DNA from: Hygrocybe punicea
Taxonomy: Eukaryota > Basidiomycota > Agaricomycetes > Agaricales > Hygrophoraceae
Assembly: GCA_963556145.1 (NCBI GenBank)
Contig: OY744462.1
Location: 1,798,001 to 1,862,000, forward strand
Length of the DNA: 64,000 nucleotides
Direction of reading: 5' to 3'
Shown here: positions 22,274-35,083 of the stretch, piece by piece
How positions within the stretch are numbered: the stretch's first letter is position 1
Layout of the letters: the number at the start of each line of letters is the position of its first letter
Notes under the pieces: model-generated
What the model was told of the DNA's origin: nothing
The model's input: only the letters and a program-made list of their open reading frames with translations
Database searches by the model: none
Made by a program: the position numbers and the translations under genes

Positions 22274-22928
22274 ATGCCCCCTCGTCCAGTCCAGCGCGGC
22301 GACGTACTCACCTTCCACACCGACGCCAATGATCTCAACAAAAGACTGCCGGTCACAGTAACCTGGCAGCAGTCGTCCAAGACCCACTCCGAACCCTACT
22401 ACGACATTCTTGCCCAGAACGAGAGCGAAGGTGTGTTTGTAGCGTGGGAGTCAGCAGGAACGTCCTGTGACAACCCTTCACTTTTTTTTTTCTCCAGAAA
22501 AACGACAAGTTAGGATTTACATCCAAGATAGTTATTATGACTCCAGCTTGGACAAATATTCTACAACTGACGGTATGCCATCCCCTTGCCAAACGATTCA
22601 AACGGCTCACAATTCGGTTTGCAGGTACAACCGTCAAGATGACCATCACCGATGAGTTTCAATACGGTACACTGGATTTTGATGGGAACATGCGCTTTGT
22701 TGTCCTCCATGACAAGAGTCGCAAGCCGTACCAGGTAAATTTCAATCCCCTCATTGCTGAACATTGGTGTCACTGTGACGGCAGCAACGCTTCATCAATA
22801 CCACGCTGGCTGGCCAGGGTGCAACTGCCATCACAGAAGTAGCAGAGGCTTTTGGATTTGGGGACATAGTAGAAGATATTCGCGACCTTCTGGAAACCAT
22901 TATCGGAGACTACCTGCACGACTTCTAA
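22274..22928 (+). CDS. Small protein of unknown function (4 exons)
   Basis: Model: 22274-22430, 22498-22572, 22625-22734, 22785-22928, giving 161 residues; three GT-AG introns of 50-67 nt, all frames join. The protein starts MPPRPVQRGDVLTFHTDAND and reads as a beta-rich N-terminal half (RQVRIYIQDSYYDSS, TVKMTITDEFQYGTLDFDG, RFVVLHDKSRKPYQ) followed by a helical, acidic C-terminus (ITEVAEAFGFGDIVEDIRDL). No family is recognised. There is no signal peptide or membrane segment. Consistent exon phasing and fungal splice sites make it a convincing gene. Sharing a promoter region with the lipoxygenase allows co-regulation but does not prove it. Confidence 0.75.
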
Positions 22929-24043
22929 TCTTGCCTCCTTTGTACACAATGTATCTGGGCGAACTATATGATGACGATGATTCTCATATCGAGCACCATC
23001 TCGCAACTTTACAATACAATGAAGTAAAGAAAGCACCACTGCGTCAACAATAATACGCGACTGCATCAAGAAAGACTTCTCCCGTCCAGGATCCATATGG
23101 AAGATAAGGGAGGCCAGGTATCGTATGAGTCTTAATGCAACCAGAACATGCTCAATGAGTCGACGGGACAGTCATTCTCCCGGGACCACAGATATATGAG
23201 TTTCCACTCTTGAAATTTTTGAGGACCTTGATGCTTGAGATTTTAGGGTGCATGCATCGTTGGCATGAAATCTGGCCAAAGAAAGATGTCAAAGAGCACA
23301 TATGATGTGCACTCGTGTGAAATATCCCTACGAGAGGCATTGGCGTTATGTGTCCACACTCGCCCTGAGGATCTTGAGAACAAAAATCACGATGACGCCG
23401 ATGATACACCTTAAATACCATCAAAAAAGCAGCCAGGAACTGCACAAAGGGTATCAAAGAAACAAAAAAGCTTTTTTGGCGTGGAACTAGAAACATACCT
23501 CGTTACGAAACCATCGCTCCAAGAAATGGTGCCCCGAAATGGAGAACAAGCACAAGGGAAACATTTCCAACGCGCTAGCCTGTCGCCCCCGCAAATTCAT
23601 GCCCTACTAGTAATCCTCCATGGATGTACCCACACTGGGGGCCTACAAATATTGCAAAGATTACTAATGGGCAACGAACGTTCGCAATGGCGATGCAGTC
23701 GACGAAGGACCAGATCCCTGTCGTTCGGCAGAGCCTTCTCCACCATCGTACCTTCAGCGGGTAAGATGAAATAACGGCGGACGAGCAGCATATTGATAAG
23801 GTTATAAATTGAGGGAAATTAATCTGATCTCTTGAAATGGTTGGACTGATTGACGATCCACGAATGGATCCGAAGAGCATCGTTATCAGGGCAAAACGAA
23901 TAGGAAGGGTTTGTTTTTCTATGTCGTGAGATACAAGGGGATGGTCAGCTAGTTTGTGGGTGGCCCCAAGTATCTGGCAACAACGTAAGAGGGTACCGGG
24001 TTGGATAATTTACCTGTGACACTGACAATCAAAGAAGGGCCGA
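22929..24043. other. Intergenic, possible gene relics
   Basis: Two minus-strand frames (23496-23152, with a hydrophobic FFVSLIPFVQFLAAFLMVF, and 23880-23575) are of moderate length but have no recognised motifs and no convincing splice links. They could be a decayed small membrane protein. No plus-strand gene is supported. Confidence 0.35.
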
Positions 24044-24574
24044 CTAAGGGAAAGGTGGTTGCAGGGGAATAGCGAGCCGGCTGATAGCATCTCCTAGCTG
24101 GTCTATGCTAGCTGAAATGCCCCGAAGCTCCGCTTGTCGGTCATGAACATTTCGTTCCAGCCACCCGCTCAAACCTCTCATATACCTCATGAGCTCCCTC
24201 TGTTGGACAATAGTCGCTAGTTGCGCCAATCGAATTTCCTAGGCCAAGGTCGGCTTCATAGTCATTTCCAAATTAAGAAATATTCACTCGTTGGATTTCC
24301 ATTAAGTTATCGAACGGTACTTGCACGGAGATCTGGCAGCGGCATTGACTAAGACATTAATCAAGAAAACACATTCTGGTAGACTTACCGGGCCTGGGGG
24401 CATAAGAATAAATGTGGGAGCAGCACCCTGTGAGATACCGGAGGATACTGAGGCATGCGGTGGTGCTTGCTGTATAGCAGCTACTTAGCACATTACAAGG
24501 ACAATGTTCCGATGACGGACCCGGGACCAACTCTTGGCAATCCGCCTACTGGATGCTGGTGGTCGGTTGGACAT
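24044..24574 (-). CDS. Small helical protein of unknown function (3 exons)
   Basis: Model: 24574-24521, 24469-24389, 24238-24044, giving 109 residues; introns are 51 and 150 nt with good GT-AG sites (CCCG/gtaagt ... gcctag/GAA). The N-terminus is short and basic (MSNRPPASSRR), then Ala/Pro-rich with APTFILMPPGP. A long amphipathic helix follows: RLAQLATIVQQRELMRYMRG, WLERNVHDRQAELRGI. The pattern suggests a coiled-coil or adaptor piece. No family is recognised. The model was built from splice sites; the short first exon is the least certain part. Confidence 0.5.
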
Positions 24575-27115
24575 ATTTGACGGCTGAGGGCAGATGAGCG
24601 GGTGTCCGCTCACTAGCAAGTAGCAATGTTACTCACTATTACTGGTAAGTGCTAGGCTACTGCACAGCAAGGCACTTTTAAAAGCCGTGCTCAGCTTGGC
24701 CCTAGTGTACTGCAGGGCTTAAAAGCAGCCGTGTTGTGTCAATTGCCAAAGTACTAAAGGAGCCGTTCCGAGTCTTTGAATGTTGCAGGGATTCTGTAGG
24801 ATGTTACATCACTGAAGCTCCAGCGTAGATCTTGATCAATGCTCAGCACATACCGGTAAAATAGGTGGGAGGAGGGAGATGAAGAAGCGATGGGTAAGAT
24901 TAGAGGACAGACTGTGGTGCCAGGCACCGCTGGCGTCAAACTTGTGCCCTGAGTGTCCAAGCTCAATATCATGATGCATTCACACCAAGTCAAACGCGGA
25001 TACAAAATTCACACAACATTGTAAGCCTGTCGCGGCCCCGTAGTGTCTCAACCCTCTGTGTTGGCGAATCAAGCTGTCGAAGGGTTAACTCTGGAGTACG
25101 AAGGGCGGTTACGAGCCCAGCTTAGGAGCGGGGCACCCTTAGCTCGCTATGTTGCTACTCTCGAAGTTGTAAGTTGATTCCGTCATGGTTTCAGAGCGCA
25201 GTTCTGAGACACCTCGGACAGCAAAACATACGATCAGGTCTGTCCGTCGCCAGATCTTGCACAGTCCGAGAATTTTATTGACAAGCAACATAACTCTTGG
25301 ACACCTCTCAGGTCACAAACAGACGAGTTTGGGGACAATTAGAGCCTGCTGGCCAATACCACATGCCTATCCACATTGGCTCGCAATCTCGTAATGACCA
25401 TGGCATTGACAAGACCGTGACAGTTCGTGTGCTGCGATGTCTTATCGGAAACGATTACTAAATTCTTCCCTGGACAGACCGGCGAAAGGAGCGTCTCGCA
25501 GAATCGACGCTAGTGGCTAGTGCTTTAGAAGGAGGCACATTTGACGTAAAGGGCGGCGGAGGAATCAACCCACGTTCGAGCGTTGATTCCGACCGTTTGA
25601 CAGGTCAACCCTGACATAAATCTGAACACTCACGACAGGAAACCCTCAAAGTCAGGGGTTAAGGCCTACCAGCCATCAAGAAAATGCAAGTGAGCTCCCA
25701 CATTATTTGCTACGAGTAGACCCATGTTCCTGTCACCCTTTCCCTCCGTTGGTTGCGTATTCCTTTCATTGGTGTCTTCCCTGGATTGATATGGCCATTT
25801 GATCATCGAAGGTCTTTATCATCATAATACCGGGGCGGACGACGTCAAAACATCACGAGAATGAGTTAGTATGAGACAATTCCTTTCATGAGACTCACAG
25901 GTATTCAACGTACGCAGTACTGCGATGATCCGGAGATCATGTAGTTGAGCAAAACTCATAGTGTGTCCCGAATTGACGGGATGAGTACCTTTTCAATCCT
26001 TATCGAATGCTGACTTTTGGGCCGCCGAATCACGAGGGAGACTTTCATTCCACCAAGGGAACTTCCGTGCATGCTGTTGTGAAACGATAGGTGGCGGAGA
26101 TACCTTTCTGTCCTTATCGCGGCCTCCACGAAATCTATTCTCAGGTGAGTAACTATTCTTGAGTGAACCTCGCCGTCTAATTGTGGTCTTCTCAGAAGAA
26201 CTTGTATGATGCTTCTTGGGCCTGTCGAGAGCAGCGTGTGATCCTTCTCATCGTATCTGTGTGCTCCGTTCGTCCCTCACAGGCAACTAGGTATCCAACG
26301 CTCCATATGTATCGGTCTGGATCTCGTTTCCCTGATCGTGGAGTTCACGTCTCCAGAAACACGGCAATAATCCCAACGCCATAGAGGTTCCGGCTGCCGT
26401 TGTCCCAAACCTCGGGCATCCATACCTCGGACGTTTTACGTCACTTGGACCTGTTATCATCCTTTTTCGAATCTTTTGCGGACTACACTTGTTCTCAGAG
26501 TAGGTGGCGTGACGCTCGCCCATTCACCTCCGCGTAGCCTGAGAGTTGTTCGATGGGCGCCTGGTGTAATAGTAAAGGGGCCTGCGTACTTTCCTTTTGT
26601 TGAGTACCATTGATGCGGGGTAAAACGGACGATCTAGGGATTCGAGGGATCTCTGGAGGTATTGATGGTCCATGTTCCGTTAAATGTTACGAGACAAGAG
26701 AACTGATATATATGCCCCTCTTTTCTAGCGAGAATGAAAGAAACTGGTAACATTTCTCTCGCCTTTCTGTTGTAATCCAGTCAGGCAATCGCACTTTCAA
26801 TATTTCGCCTCTGCCAATGGCTCGCCAATCCGTCGGCCGGACTAGTCCTTTTGAGTATTTAGAGACTTGCCGATTTCATAATTCACATTTGAGGCCTAGA
26901 TTCAAGGCTGGAACAAAACGTTGCATATGTTTTGTCGATCCGTCTACACGGCCGGTCCTTGATTAGCCGATGTGATGTCGCCGTTGTCCGAAAAACTTAC
27001 CTATGATACAAATGTGCAAGCAACCTGACATGAGAACGGTGTGATAATAAGAATTATGTGATTCACACTGCCAGTTTACTTCGTGAGATTCAAGTCATAT
27101 ATACATTACATCGTA
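24575..27115. other. Gene-free stretch
   Basis: About 2.5 kb with many stops on both strands and no frame above about 85 codons. A minus-strand frame at 25005-24754 could splice on (CCG/gtatgtgctg ... ctacag/AATCCC) and then stop. It is anonymous and may belong to an upstream exon of the small gene or to nothing. No terminal repeats or transposase motifs were seen. It may be an old decayed element. Confidence 0.4.
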
Positions 27116-29150
27116 TCAACTTCCTCCTGTATTCTTTCCTAAACTGAAAATTCCCCCAATCCCGCACTGGTCGACAGCATTGCTCGAATACCATCTTCCA
27201 ACAAAGGCACTTCCGGAATGGATGTAACCTTCAAAGAACCACGTTCCCAGGCCATCGCTACCGTCGGCCTTGGAAATATTCGGCATGTAGAAGTTAGCTT
27301 AGGCCTAGACTCGGCAGAGAAGCTCGTGCACTAACGGGTTCTCTCTTTAGGACAATCAGCCCATCTTGAAGACGGACCCTGCCCGCAAATTTGTACGCCC
27401 CCCACGCTATGCCATGTTCCTGAAGCGTCTGGAAAATTCAATGAGCCGCGTTGGAAGGGTGAACAAAAGTCACACGATCTACTCACTTCTCCAGTGATGA
27501 CGATGTCCAAGGCTTTGCTCACGTCCCTGCCGGTTTTATCGCTGGTTATTGTTTCATAGCGGAATTCACGCAAAGTCTTTGGCTCGCCCACTTCCCACTC
27601 GAAGCCTTCCTATCAATAGTATAACTTGAGCCATCTCAATCGAGGCGGTAAGTGTTTGACTTACTTGGGTTTCGGAAAGCCGCTGTGGATCTATGTTCCA
27701 AATCCCTCCATCTCCTGTGGAGGATGTGTCACTCGGCAAAGGGACGTTGGGACTGAAGCACAAGTGCTCGCGCAAGCAGCATTGCATCGGCTGTCGGCAC
27801 AGAAAGTCTGACGTCCCCGACAGCGACGACGACGACGACGACGTAAAGCCGGGAGCCGCCTAAAACAAGACAATCCGTCAGCTGAGCATACACAGAGGTA
27901 GTATATAGTCGTGCTTGCCATCCATGTCCCCTCCCAGAGGCCACTTAGCGTACCAGGGATATACGCGGGGATATCAGAGCGGAAGACTTGATGGAAGGGG
28001 TCAAGAAATTGCGCCAAACGCGAGAAGTCTTGATCATGTAGCATGCTCCGTGAAATAGTATCTCGACCTGCAGCGAAGGTACTTGGAGGTAGAACACAGG
28101 TGTCGCCGACTAACAAGGTCCGATAGATTGCCATTGCCGCATAATCCTCCAATGTCGGTCCAATCCGCAGCGTCGCATTTGCTATGGCCCGGGTGGGTGG
28201 GAGATGGTGGGGAATTTGGAAAGTTTGGGCTTCTGTCAATGCAAAGGTGAGAATAATAGAAGCTGACGATAGATTCGGCCACGCGGGGAACAGCGATAGA
28301 GTGTAGTAGGCTAGCCTCCGATTGCTTGGAGATCCTATAATCAGTCCGTTAGCGTCGGCCTGCCGGGGCCAGTCGTTTGTCAGATTAGTTCCACCAGTAG
28401 AACTGTGGGAGGGCAAGCGGGTGGCGCTAAATGGGGCACGCTGCAGGTAGGTTTAGTGTGAGAAGAAATAAAACAAGGGAATGGATTCTAGCCTTCACCC
28501 TTGAAGCGGAAATGGCAAAGGGCCGCAGCAGATCAAGCATTTCCTCCCGCCTTTCGACATACTCGTTCGCGATTCTCTCTGGCAGCCACCGTGAAGAGTC
28601 AACACACATATGGTTAGAGGGGGTACAACCACTCACGTCGAGATAATGTAAGCCACAAAGACCACACCGCGAAGGAACCCGCTCCGTTCTCGTCGAGAAC
28701 GCCCCTTGCGAGGCGTGTCTGAACGACCTTCGCTATGAATTCAGGGAAGCCTGCAACCGCGAGCTGCATTTCATTGAGACCATCGCTTTCGAGAATCATC
28801 ATATATGCGGTGAATAAATCCTGCACCATGACATCTGGGCTCGATATGTGCAGACGGCTGACCCGGCGCAACATTTGGTGTCGTTGCACCAGTTCCGCGG
28901 AGAGGGACGAGGTGGTTAACAAGTCTGGAGTGCGACATCTGCGCGTGGCGGTGGCAATATCAAATTTAATGCAGAAGATATCCGCGTAGAGCTGGGGACA
29001 AGACGGGACGGCAAGGGAACGGTAGAGGGTGCGACTAGTCAATAGGAGCCGTAGGATGTCGCCGGGTGGTTCGAAGACCAAGGACGCAGCGGATAGGTAC
29101 GCAATGTGACGCAAGATATCTGGCGGAACGATTTCGAGAAGTGAAGTCAT
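27116..29150 (-). CDS. F-box protein (7 exons)
   Basis: Model: 29150-28637, 28578-28499, 28440-27919, 27859-27665, 27609-27487, 27428-27336, 27268-27116, giving 559 residues; every junction keeps frame. The N-terminus is an F-box (SLLEIVPPDILRHIAYLSA, then LLLTSRTLYRSLAVPSCPQL), which binds Skp1 in SCF ubiquitin ligases. The rest matches a common agaricomycete F-box family: LPPSTFAAGRDTISRSMLHD, YIPGTLSGLWEGTWM, the CLREHLCFSP region, TLQEHGIAWGAYKFAGRVRL, DGLIVLKREP and the end WFFEGYIHSGSAFVGRW. The conserved tail appears only after removing the last intron; reading through it would end the protein early. Intron 3 has a GC donor (ATG/gcaagc). The exon-2 boundary is the least certain. The substrate is unknown. 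Confidence 0.86.
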
Positions 29151-30544
29151 CTTGTTGGGTCGCCGCCATACCACAGCAGCCCGATTTAAATGAGGCGGGG
29201 TGAGTCAATAAGCACGGAGAACGGAGCAAAGCCATGCAGGTGTGTGTGATTTTCCGCTGTCAATCTTGGCGTGATCACTGCAGGGTAGTTCTCTTTCGGA
29301 CGTAAGCCATCCATTTTCTAGGGTGGGTAGAGTCCGTCAGTGAGTCCGGTTGCTCGAAAAAATGGAAGCCCACTTTCCGTACAGCCTCTTCTTCCGATTT
29401 GGCTGATCTTTGCCCACGAAACTTGAACTCGCACAGTTTTTCATTCTTGGCCACTCCATTCGAATTGTCGCCGTGTTCCGTATGCAAATAAGGTCTCTGC
29501 GCTCCCGTTTATCACGGACAACGCCGGCATGCCACACTCGCGGAAGACGGAAAAAAGACAAAAAAATCTAAACCACAAAATACAGAGGTAAGTTGAGGAA
29601 TCGGATGTCCTTCGTGTGAGTTAGCGGGGGAAATTTTCACACACGATAGTTTTCGGGGACAAACAGCCATCAGACGCCTCCTTAGATCCCCAAACAAGAT
29701 AGGTGAACGTTCTCAGAAGTTGAGTGACAATCAGTAACTTTCCGTGTCATAAACATGCGTTTCTATGTCCCCGCTGCCAATTGGTTCGTTTAACCTTCCT
29801 GGGTTGAAATTAAGCATCAGTTACCGGCTTCGAGCGCGAGCGTCAGCGGAGCCGTACGATTTCCGATTAACATTTCGTAAGACGACCGCACCTGCACCCA
29901 TCATGAGTTGCCGAATTGCGAGCGTTTTCCAGTTGCAGGACCCTGCGGCCCTACGATTAATGAGGCAACCGGCGCTCACACGGAGAAACAGCCGTGTAGC
30001 TGTGAAAGTGGATTTCTAGCCATTCGCTCTCGGATGGTCGGGGCGAAGTTGACCAACGGCGACAGAATCGCAAATCTCGTACACCATCACATCACCCAAT
30101 GATTGCATCCTTACGTTGTAACCCAAAACCCAAAGCACAATTAACTTCGAATTCAAAGAGTCGGATCAAACAACTTGGGGCGTGTTCTGAGTGTCTCTGA
30201 GAAACAGTGGATGGGTTGGGGGCAAGTCCCCGCTGACATCGATGGCGGACCATCTAACCTTCCCAGGTCCATCGTGAGCTTAGGAAGTAACAATTGCACA
30301 TACACACCTGCGGGCTGTTTCTGAGTTGCGGCGAGACGACAGGAACAAAGAAAATACACAAAATTGCGATGGTGAGCACGCCGTGACACCGTTGAACATA
30401 ACGATTCCAACCAATTTGAATTTGGCCATTCTCCCGGGGTCGACGACGAATCGAGGTCCCACCACCCGTTTACGTGGCATGCATTACGTGTAATCGTGTA
30501 ATTGCAAAATAGTGCACGTGATACTCGTATCGACAAGTTGATGC
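29151..30544. other. Divergent intergenic region
   Basis: 1.4 kb lie between the F-box gene (-) and the carboxypeptidase gene (+). Frames at 29.3-29.7 and 29.77-30.1 kb are short and anonymous on both strands. Nothing recognisable is present. Confidence 0.45.
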
Positions 30545-32654
30545 ATGATGATCCAAGTTCTAGCGTTATTGTCCTTCCTTTGTGTTGCGCCTGCTATACT
30601 TGCAGTGCCCACTGAGCAGACACCGCTCGGAGACTTCCACAGTTGCTTCCAGGACCTCCCCGGAAACGTTGTCAGCCACGTCAACCAGGCTGCGCAGCAC
30701 GTCATCCACGATGCAGAGACGCTTGTCCTTGGAGGGAAGAAGCATATAGAGAGGTGGTTTGATCATGGAAGAGAGTTTCTCAAGCAAAATGGACTTGTTT
30801 GTGAGCACTACAGCAGGTTATCCGGTTCAACGTCGCTGAGCTTTGAACGCGGCTCACGCTTGTAGATGAACTCGTATCCAATCCTTCTTTTGTCGATTAC
30901 CAGCTGAGGGTAGCCGAGCCTAAGCTGTGCGATCCCTCTGTTCAACAGTACTCTGGTTATCTTGATATTGCGGAGGATAAGCATCTCTTTTTCTGGTGAG
31001 ATGATCAATTGGACGTATTTTCCCCGTCCTTCATTGATGCCCTTTTTAGGTTCTTTGAATCGCGCCAAGAGCCCGAGAACGCACCCTTGGTCCTCTGGCT
31101 GAATGGAGGTCCCGGCTGCAGCAGGTGAGCCGCTCGACTTCAGTAACTGGAATCTTGATCTCAAATCAGTCCTAATATCCAGTTCTACTGGCTTGCTTTT
31201 TGAGCTCGGGCCGTGTAACATTGCCAACGAGGGCAAGAACACAACCCACAATCCTCACAGCTGGAATACTTACACCAATATGATTTTTCTCGACCAACCT
31301 GTCAATGTGGGATACTCCTACGCTGATGACGGGACCACGGTCTCTACCAGCCCCGTCGCCGGGAAAGACGTATACGCATTCCTCGAGCTATTCCTGAATC
31401 GTTTCCCCAAGTACGCCGACGCATCGTTCCATGTTGCCGCGGAAAGTTACGGTGGCGTGTTTGCCCCCAACATCGCAAGCGTGATATACAAGGAAAACAA
31501 GTTGTTGGCATTAGCGCCGACGCCTAACATTAAGAAGATAAATTTGGCGAGTGTGATACTCGCAAACGGGCTGACCGATCCATATGTCCAAATGGGAGCG
31601 GTGGCGGACTATGTTTGCGAGGGGCCTTACCCGGTATATGATGACCCCAACGGGCCGGAGTGCAGGTCGCTGAGGATGAAAGAGCCGACGTGCCAGAGAC
31701 TTATCAAGAATTGCTATGATTTTAACTCAAGATTGACTTGTGTCCCGGCTGCATTGTACTGTAATGTTCAGCTTTTCGGGCCTCTTATGCGTGAGTTTGT
31801 CAACTTTTCTTCAACTTGGATTTCACTCTGACAACACTAGGACTGGGCCTGAATCCTTATGATGTGCGTAAACAGTGCGACCGAGTGACAGACGGCGACC
31901 TGTGTTACAAACAAATGGGATGGATCGAAACCTGGATGAATGACCCCAAGCACAAAGCCGAATTGGGCGTCAGCCTGGACATAGACTTTCAGGCTTGCAG
32001 CCGGGGCGTTAACCAGGCATTCGCACTGCAGGGGGATGGAGTTCACAACAGTGCAGCGTTGCTTCCCGAGTTGGTCAATGACGGAATCAGGCTGTTGGTG
32101 TACGCTGGAAATGCCGGTGAGGTCTTTTTTTTCGGGAATTTTCGAATTGAGATTATTGACACCTTTGGAAGATATGATGTGCAACTTTATTGTGGGGATC
32201 TTGTGGCTCTCGCACCTATCTTGTGGCTAATTCATTCTGAATTCTGATCTGCAGGGGAATGAAAGGTGGGTCTCACAACTCGACACCAAATTCCACCCAG
32301 AATTCTCGGCTGCCAAATCTGTTCCGTGGGTGACTATGGTTTCTGGCAAAGTGGCTGGGGAAGTGCGGAGTGCTGGCGGAGGGGCCTTTTCAGCAGGCAA
32401 CGTCACCTTTGTGAATGTGTACGAAGCTGGGTTGGTTTTTTTTTTTGGCTCCAAGATATTTTTCTTACAACATGTTGTCTTTTTTCGCCGTGTTAGTCAT
32501 ATGGTACCTTATGATCAACCCGAAGCTGCGCACGTGAGTTCAGGATAAACTTCAACTGCTCCTCTTTCTAACATGCATGGTGTTCTAGGATTTGTTCATG
32601 CGATGGATAAGCAATGTGCCTCTTTCTGATGTCAACCCTGAAATTACAGATTGA
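30545..32654 (+). CDS. Carboxypeptidase Y-type serine carboxypeptidase, S10 family (9 exons)
   Basis: Model: 30545-30800, 30866-30995, 31050-31124, 31183-31790, 31841-32116, 32172-32191, 32255-32430, 32497-32533, 32589-32654, giving 547 residues. A signal peptide ([16 protein letters not shown]) and a ~100-residue propeptide precede the catalytic part. Landmarks are [35 protein letters not shown], the serine in [13 protein letters not shown] (Ser242), Asp449 in AGNADMMCNFIGNERW and His515 in [12 protein letters not shown]. Ser, Asp and His are all present, so it should be an active vacuolar or secreted peptidase releasing C-terminal residues. The Asp and His codons lie at or beside splice junctions. 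Exon 6 is only 20 nt and carries the residues after the Asp. The first codon could instead be the ATG at 30548. Confidence 0.92.
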
Positions 32655-33960
32655 AGGTTGAGTGTGTAGGTAAAAAGTTTGCAATGATTCCGAATTCAAG
32701 TTATAACGTGCTTTGAAAGGTTTAGAAAATAACAATTCTACAGGTTTTTAGCTTTGCAAAGTTGGAGGACCCAAGCAAATATTGTAACTCGTGCTGGCTC
32801 ATTCAAATATGACTAATGTGACATTTTGTGACTCATCACGTGTCCTACGACTTTTTACTACATGTACAGCGAAAATGTCACCGGTAGTACGGGAAACATT
32901 AGCATGTGTACGAGGGATAAAATACATAACAAGGTTGATAAAGGTATTAATTAACAGTTAGTGAACCTGGAAAGATCCAAGGCACAGGCAAAAGATGGCC
33001 TTCAATAAATCATGCAATAAAGAGTCTGGAAGCACATGATCTCCACTGATATGCAGCTTCCACCCTTTGGCATGGAAACCCTCATATGGCCATTCCTATC
33101 TTTCCTATGACTCTTCCACATCCAGTGTATGTGCATCCACACACCACGTGCAACCTGCATGACTGATGCTGAGTTACATGCACACAGCTTTGACATTCTC
33201 ACTGTATCTCAACCACATGACCTGGTCTCAACACAATGAAACACCACCATTAACATGTCCTACGCATTCGGACACCGAGTCCGATGCAAGAAATGTAATT
33301 CACCCGGTCTCTTCTCTTCCTTTCTCTGATTTTCATGTGATTTTCACCTTTATTTGAAATCCTTCACTATGCTGTTGCTGTTTCATCACTTTCATGTGAT
33401 ATCTCACCACGTTTCTATTTCATGCATCCACCCTTAAACCCCTCTCCCTTTGAAGTATAAAGAATGTCCTGTAGTAGCAAAAATATTAAGAACCCAGTTC
33501 TCCCCTCTCCACCAGTTTGCACTTTAGTTCTAAAAGACCAATCATTCTTACTCATTCTGTGTCTCTTCTCATTGTGTACTCTCTGCTATTGCAACATAAT
33601 TTGTAGTGCAGAATCTTCGTCTCGTCGTGTCAACACCACGTATTGTGCTGTCATCTAGGACATCCAGTTAAGCCTTCCAATCCTTGCTTATCACTGTGTT
33701 GCGACATTGTGTCGTCTTGCATTTCCCCACATTTGTTTATTTGATCACACATTTGATCATGCTTTATCATGTTACTGTCGGGAGTGTCTCAAGTCCCATT
33801 CACACCTTCACAACATTTTCATCTTTTATTGCCTCTTCATCCAGGGTCATAGATGTAGAACCTGCATCAGCACTGAATGCATCTAGAACATGTCAGACAC
33901 TTCTGGGAGCATGTTGAATGTGTTCATGAGGTGCCAGCCCAAGTTGTGGCGTTGAACCTG
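32655..33960. other. Non-coding, probably old transposon sequence
   Basis: AT-rich with stops in all frames. A pyrimidine-rich block at 33.16-33.88 kb contains a TATA-like GAAGTATAAAGAATG (33450-33464) and short CTTTCATGTGATTTTCA-type direct repeats. This would suit an LTR or other promoter-bearing element, but no paired terminal repeat was found. Confidence 0.3.
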
Positions 33961-34345
33961 AACCTGCAGGGAGAGGGGAGGGAGGGTGTGTGTGTGTGTG
34001 GATGGGGAGGGGAGAGAGTGGGAAGGAGAGAGTGAGTGGGGAGGAGAGAGCAGGCGTGGAGGTGCAGGGAGAGATAGGGGAGAGAGTGTGAGGAGAGAGG
34101 AGAGTAGGGAGGAAAGGGAGGGAATGGAGAGCGAGAGGGAATGGAGAGGCAGAACAGGGAGCAGAGAGAGAAAGACAGGGAGCAGCAGAGAACTGACCTC
34201 GTCATCTATGTTCTCGTTGTCATTGCCCTCCTCCTTGTTGTCCTCATTGTCATCCTCCTCATTGTCATCCTCCTCATTGTCCTCAGCATCTTCCTCCTCA
34301 TTGTCTTCCTCTTCCTCCATGGTGTCCTCATCATGGCCATCATGA
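33961..34345. repeat. Polypurine tract followed by polypyrimidine repeats
   Basis: 33963-34200 is almost purely G and A on the plus strand (GAGAGGGGAGGGA-type). 34200-34345 switches to C/T-rich sequence built on a degenerate 18-bp unit around CCTCCTCATTGTCAT. Open frames through it (34320-33883 minus, 33986-34345 plus) are acidic or Arg/Glu/Ser low complexity and are products of the repeat, not genes. Confidence 0.8.
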
Positions 34346-34812
34346 TCCTCTTCCTTCTCCTACCATCCCTGAATCTTTCCAGGCTCTGAAGCACCTCTTT
34401 TCAGCAATTAGTTTTGGCAGAATGGTTGAAGGCAAAAGGGACTTACAGGAAGTGTGGGTTAAAGAGAAGAAGTAAGACAAAAGAGAATGCAACGTGGTTG
34501 TTGATTGATTGATCACCTGACTGACTGCAATGTGGGAGGTATAGCAGCTAGAGGTGTGAGAGGTGCGAGAGAGGTGCAGGAGAGGTGTCAGAGATCAGTG
34601 GCAATGATCAACCAATGAGGGTTTGTTTAACGGTGCACTGACTATAAAAATCCACATATTTGACAATCATTGTATCAAAATCAAGAAAGAAATACCAAGA
34701 CATTTGGCAGTGACTGCCACTCATCCTTGCACTGAATCATCCTGGATATTACTTGGAGGTTCCACAACTTTGGTGGATTAGTGTCTGATGGTCCCTGCTA
34801 ACCAAACTCGTG

Positions 34813-34964
34813 AGGGGTTACTTAAGGGCACTGATGGTTCTGAGCTTATTTCTTAGAGTTATTCAAGATTAGCTGTTGGGCTATAGCTGGCTACACTCAA
34901 CAGCTAATCTTGAATAACTCTGAGGAATGAGCTTCAAACTCTTAGTGTCCTTAAGTAACCCCTT
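34813..34964. repeat. Foldback element (long imperfect inverted repeat)
   Basis: Two arms of about 66 bp (34813-34878 and 34898-34964) are near reverse complements, with a 19-nt spacer. The inner 24 bases (AGAGTTATTCAAGATTAGCT...) match perfectly; the outer part AGGGGTTACTTAAGG also matches. It may be a MITE or snap-back element; no clear target duplication was seen. Confidence 0.8.
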
Positions 34965-35083
34965 GGCTTTTGACTTCACATATCTTGTTAAATATTTTCA
35001 CAATTTTAGCCAATTTATCTGGCCAAAAAGGCAATTTTTCGAAAAACATCGGCTTTAGCTGTGGCAACACTAATCCAGACATT

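Noticed and set aside
33883..34320. Acidic 145-codon frame
   Set aside because: It translates the 18-bp pyrimidine repeat and the purine tract; low complexity only.
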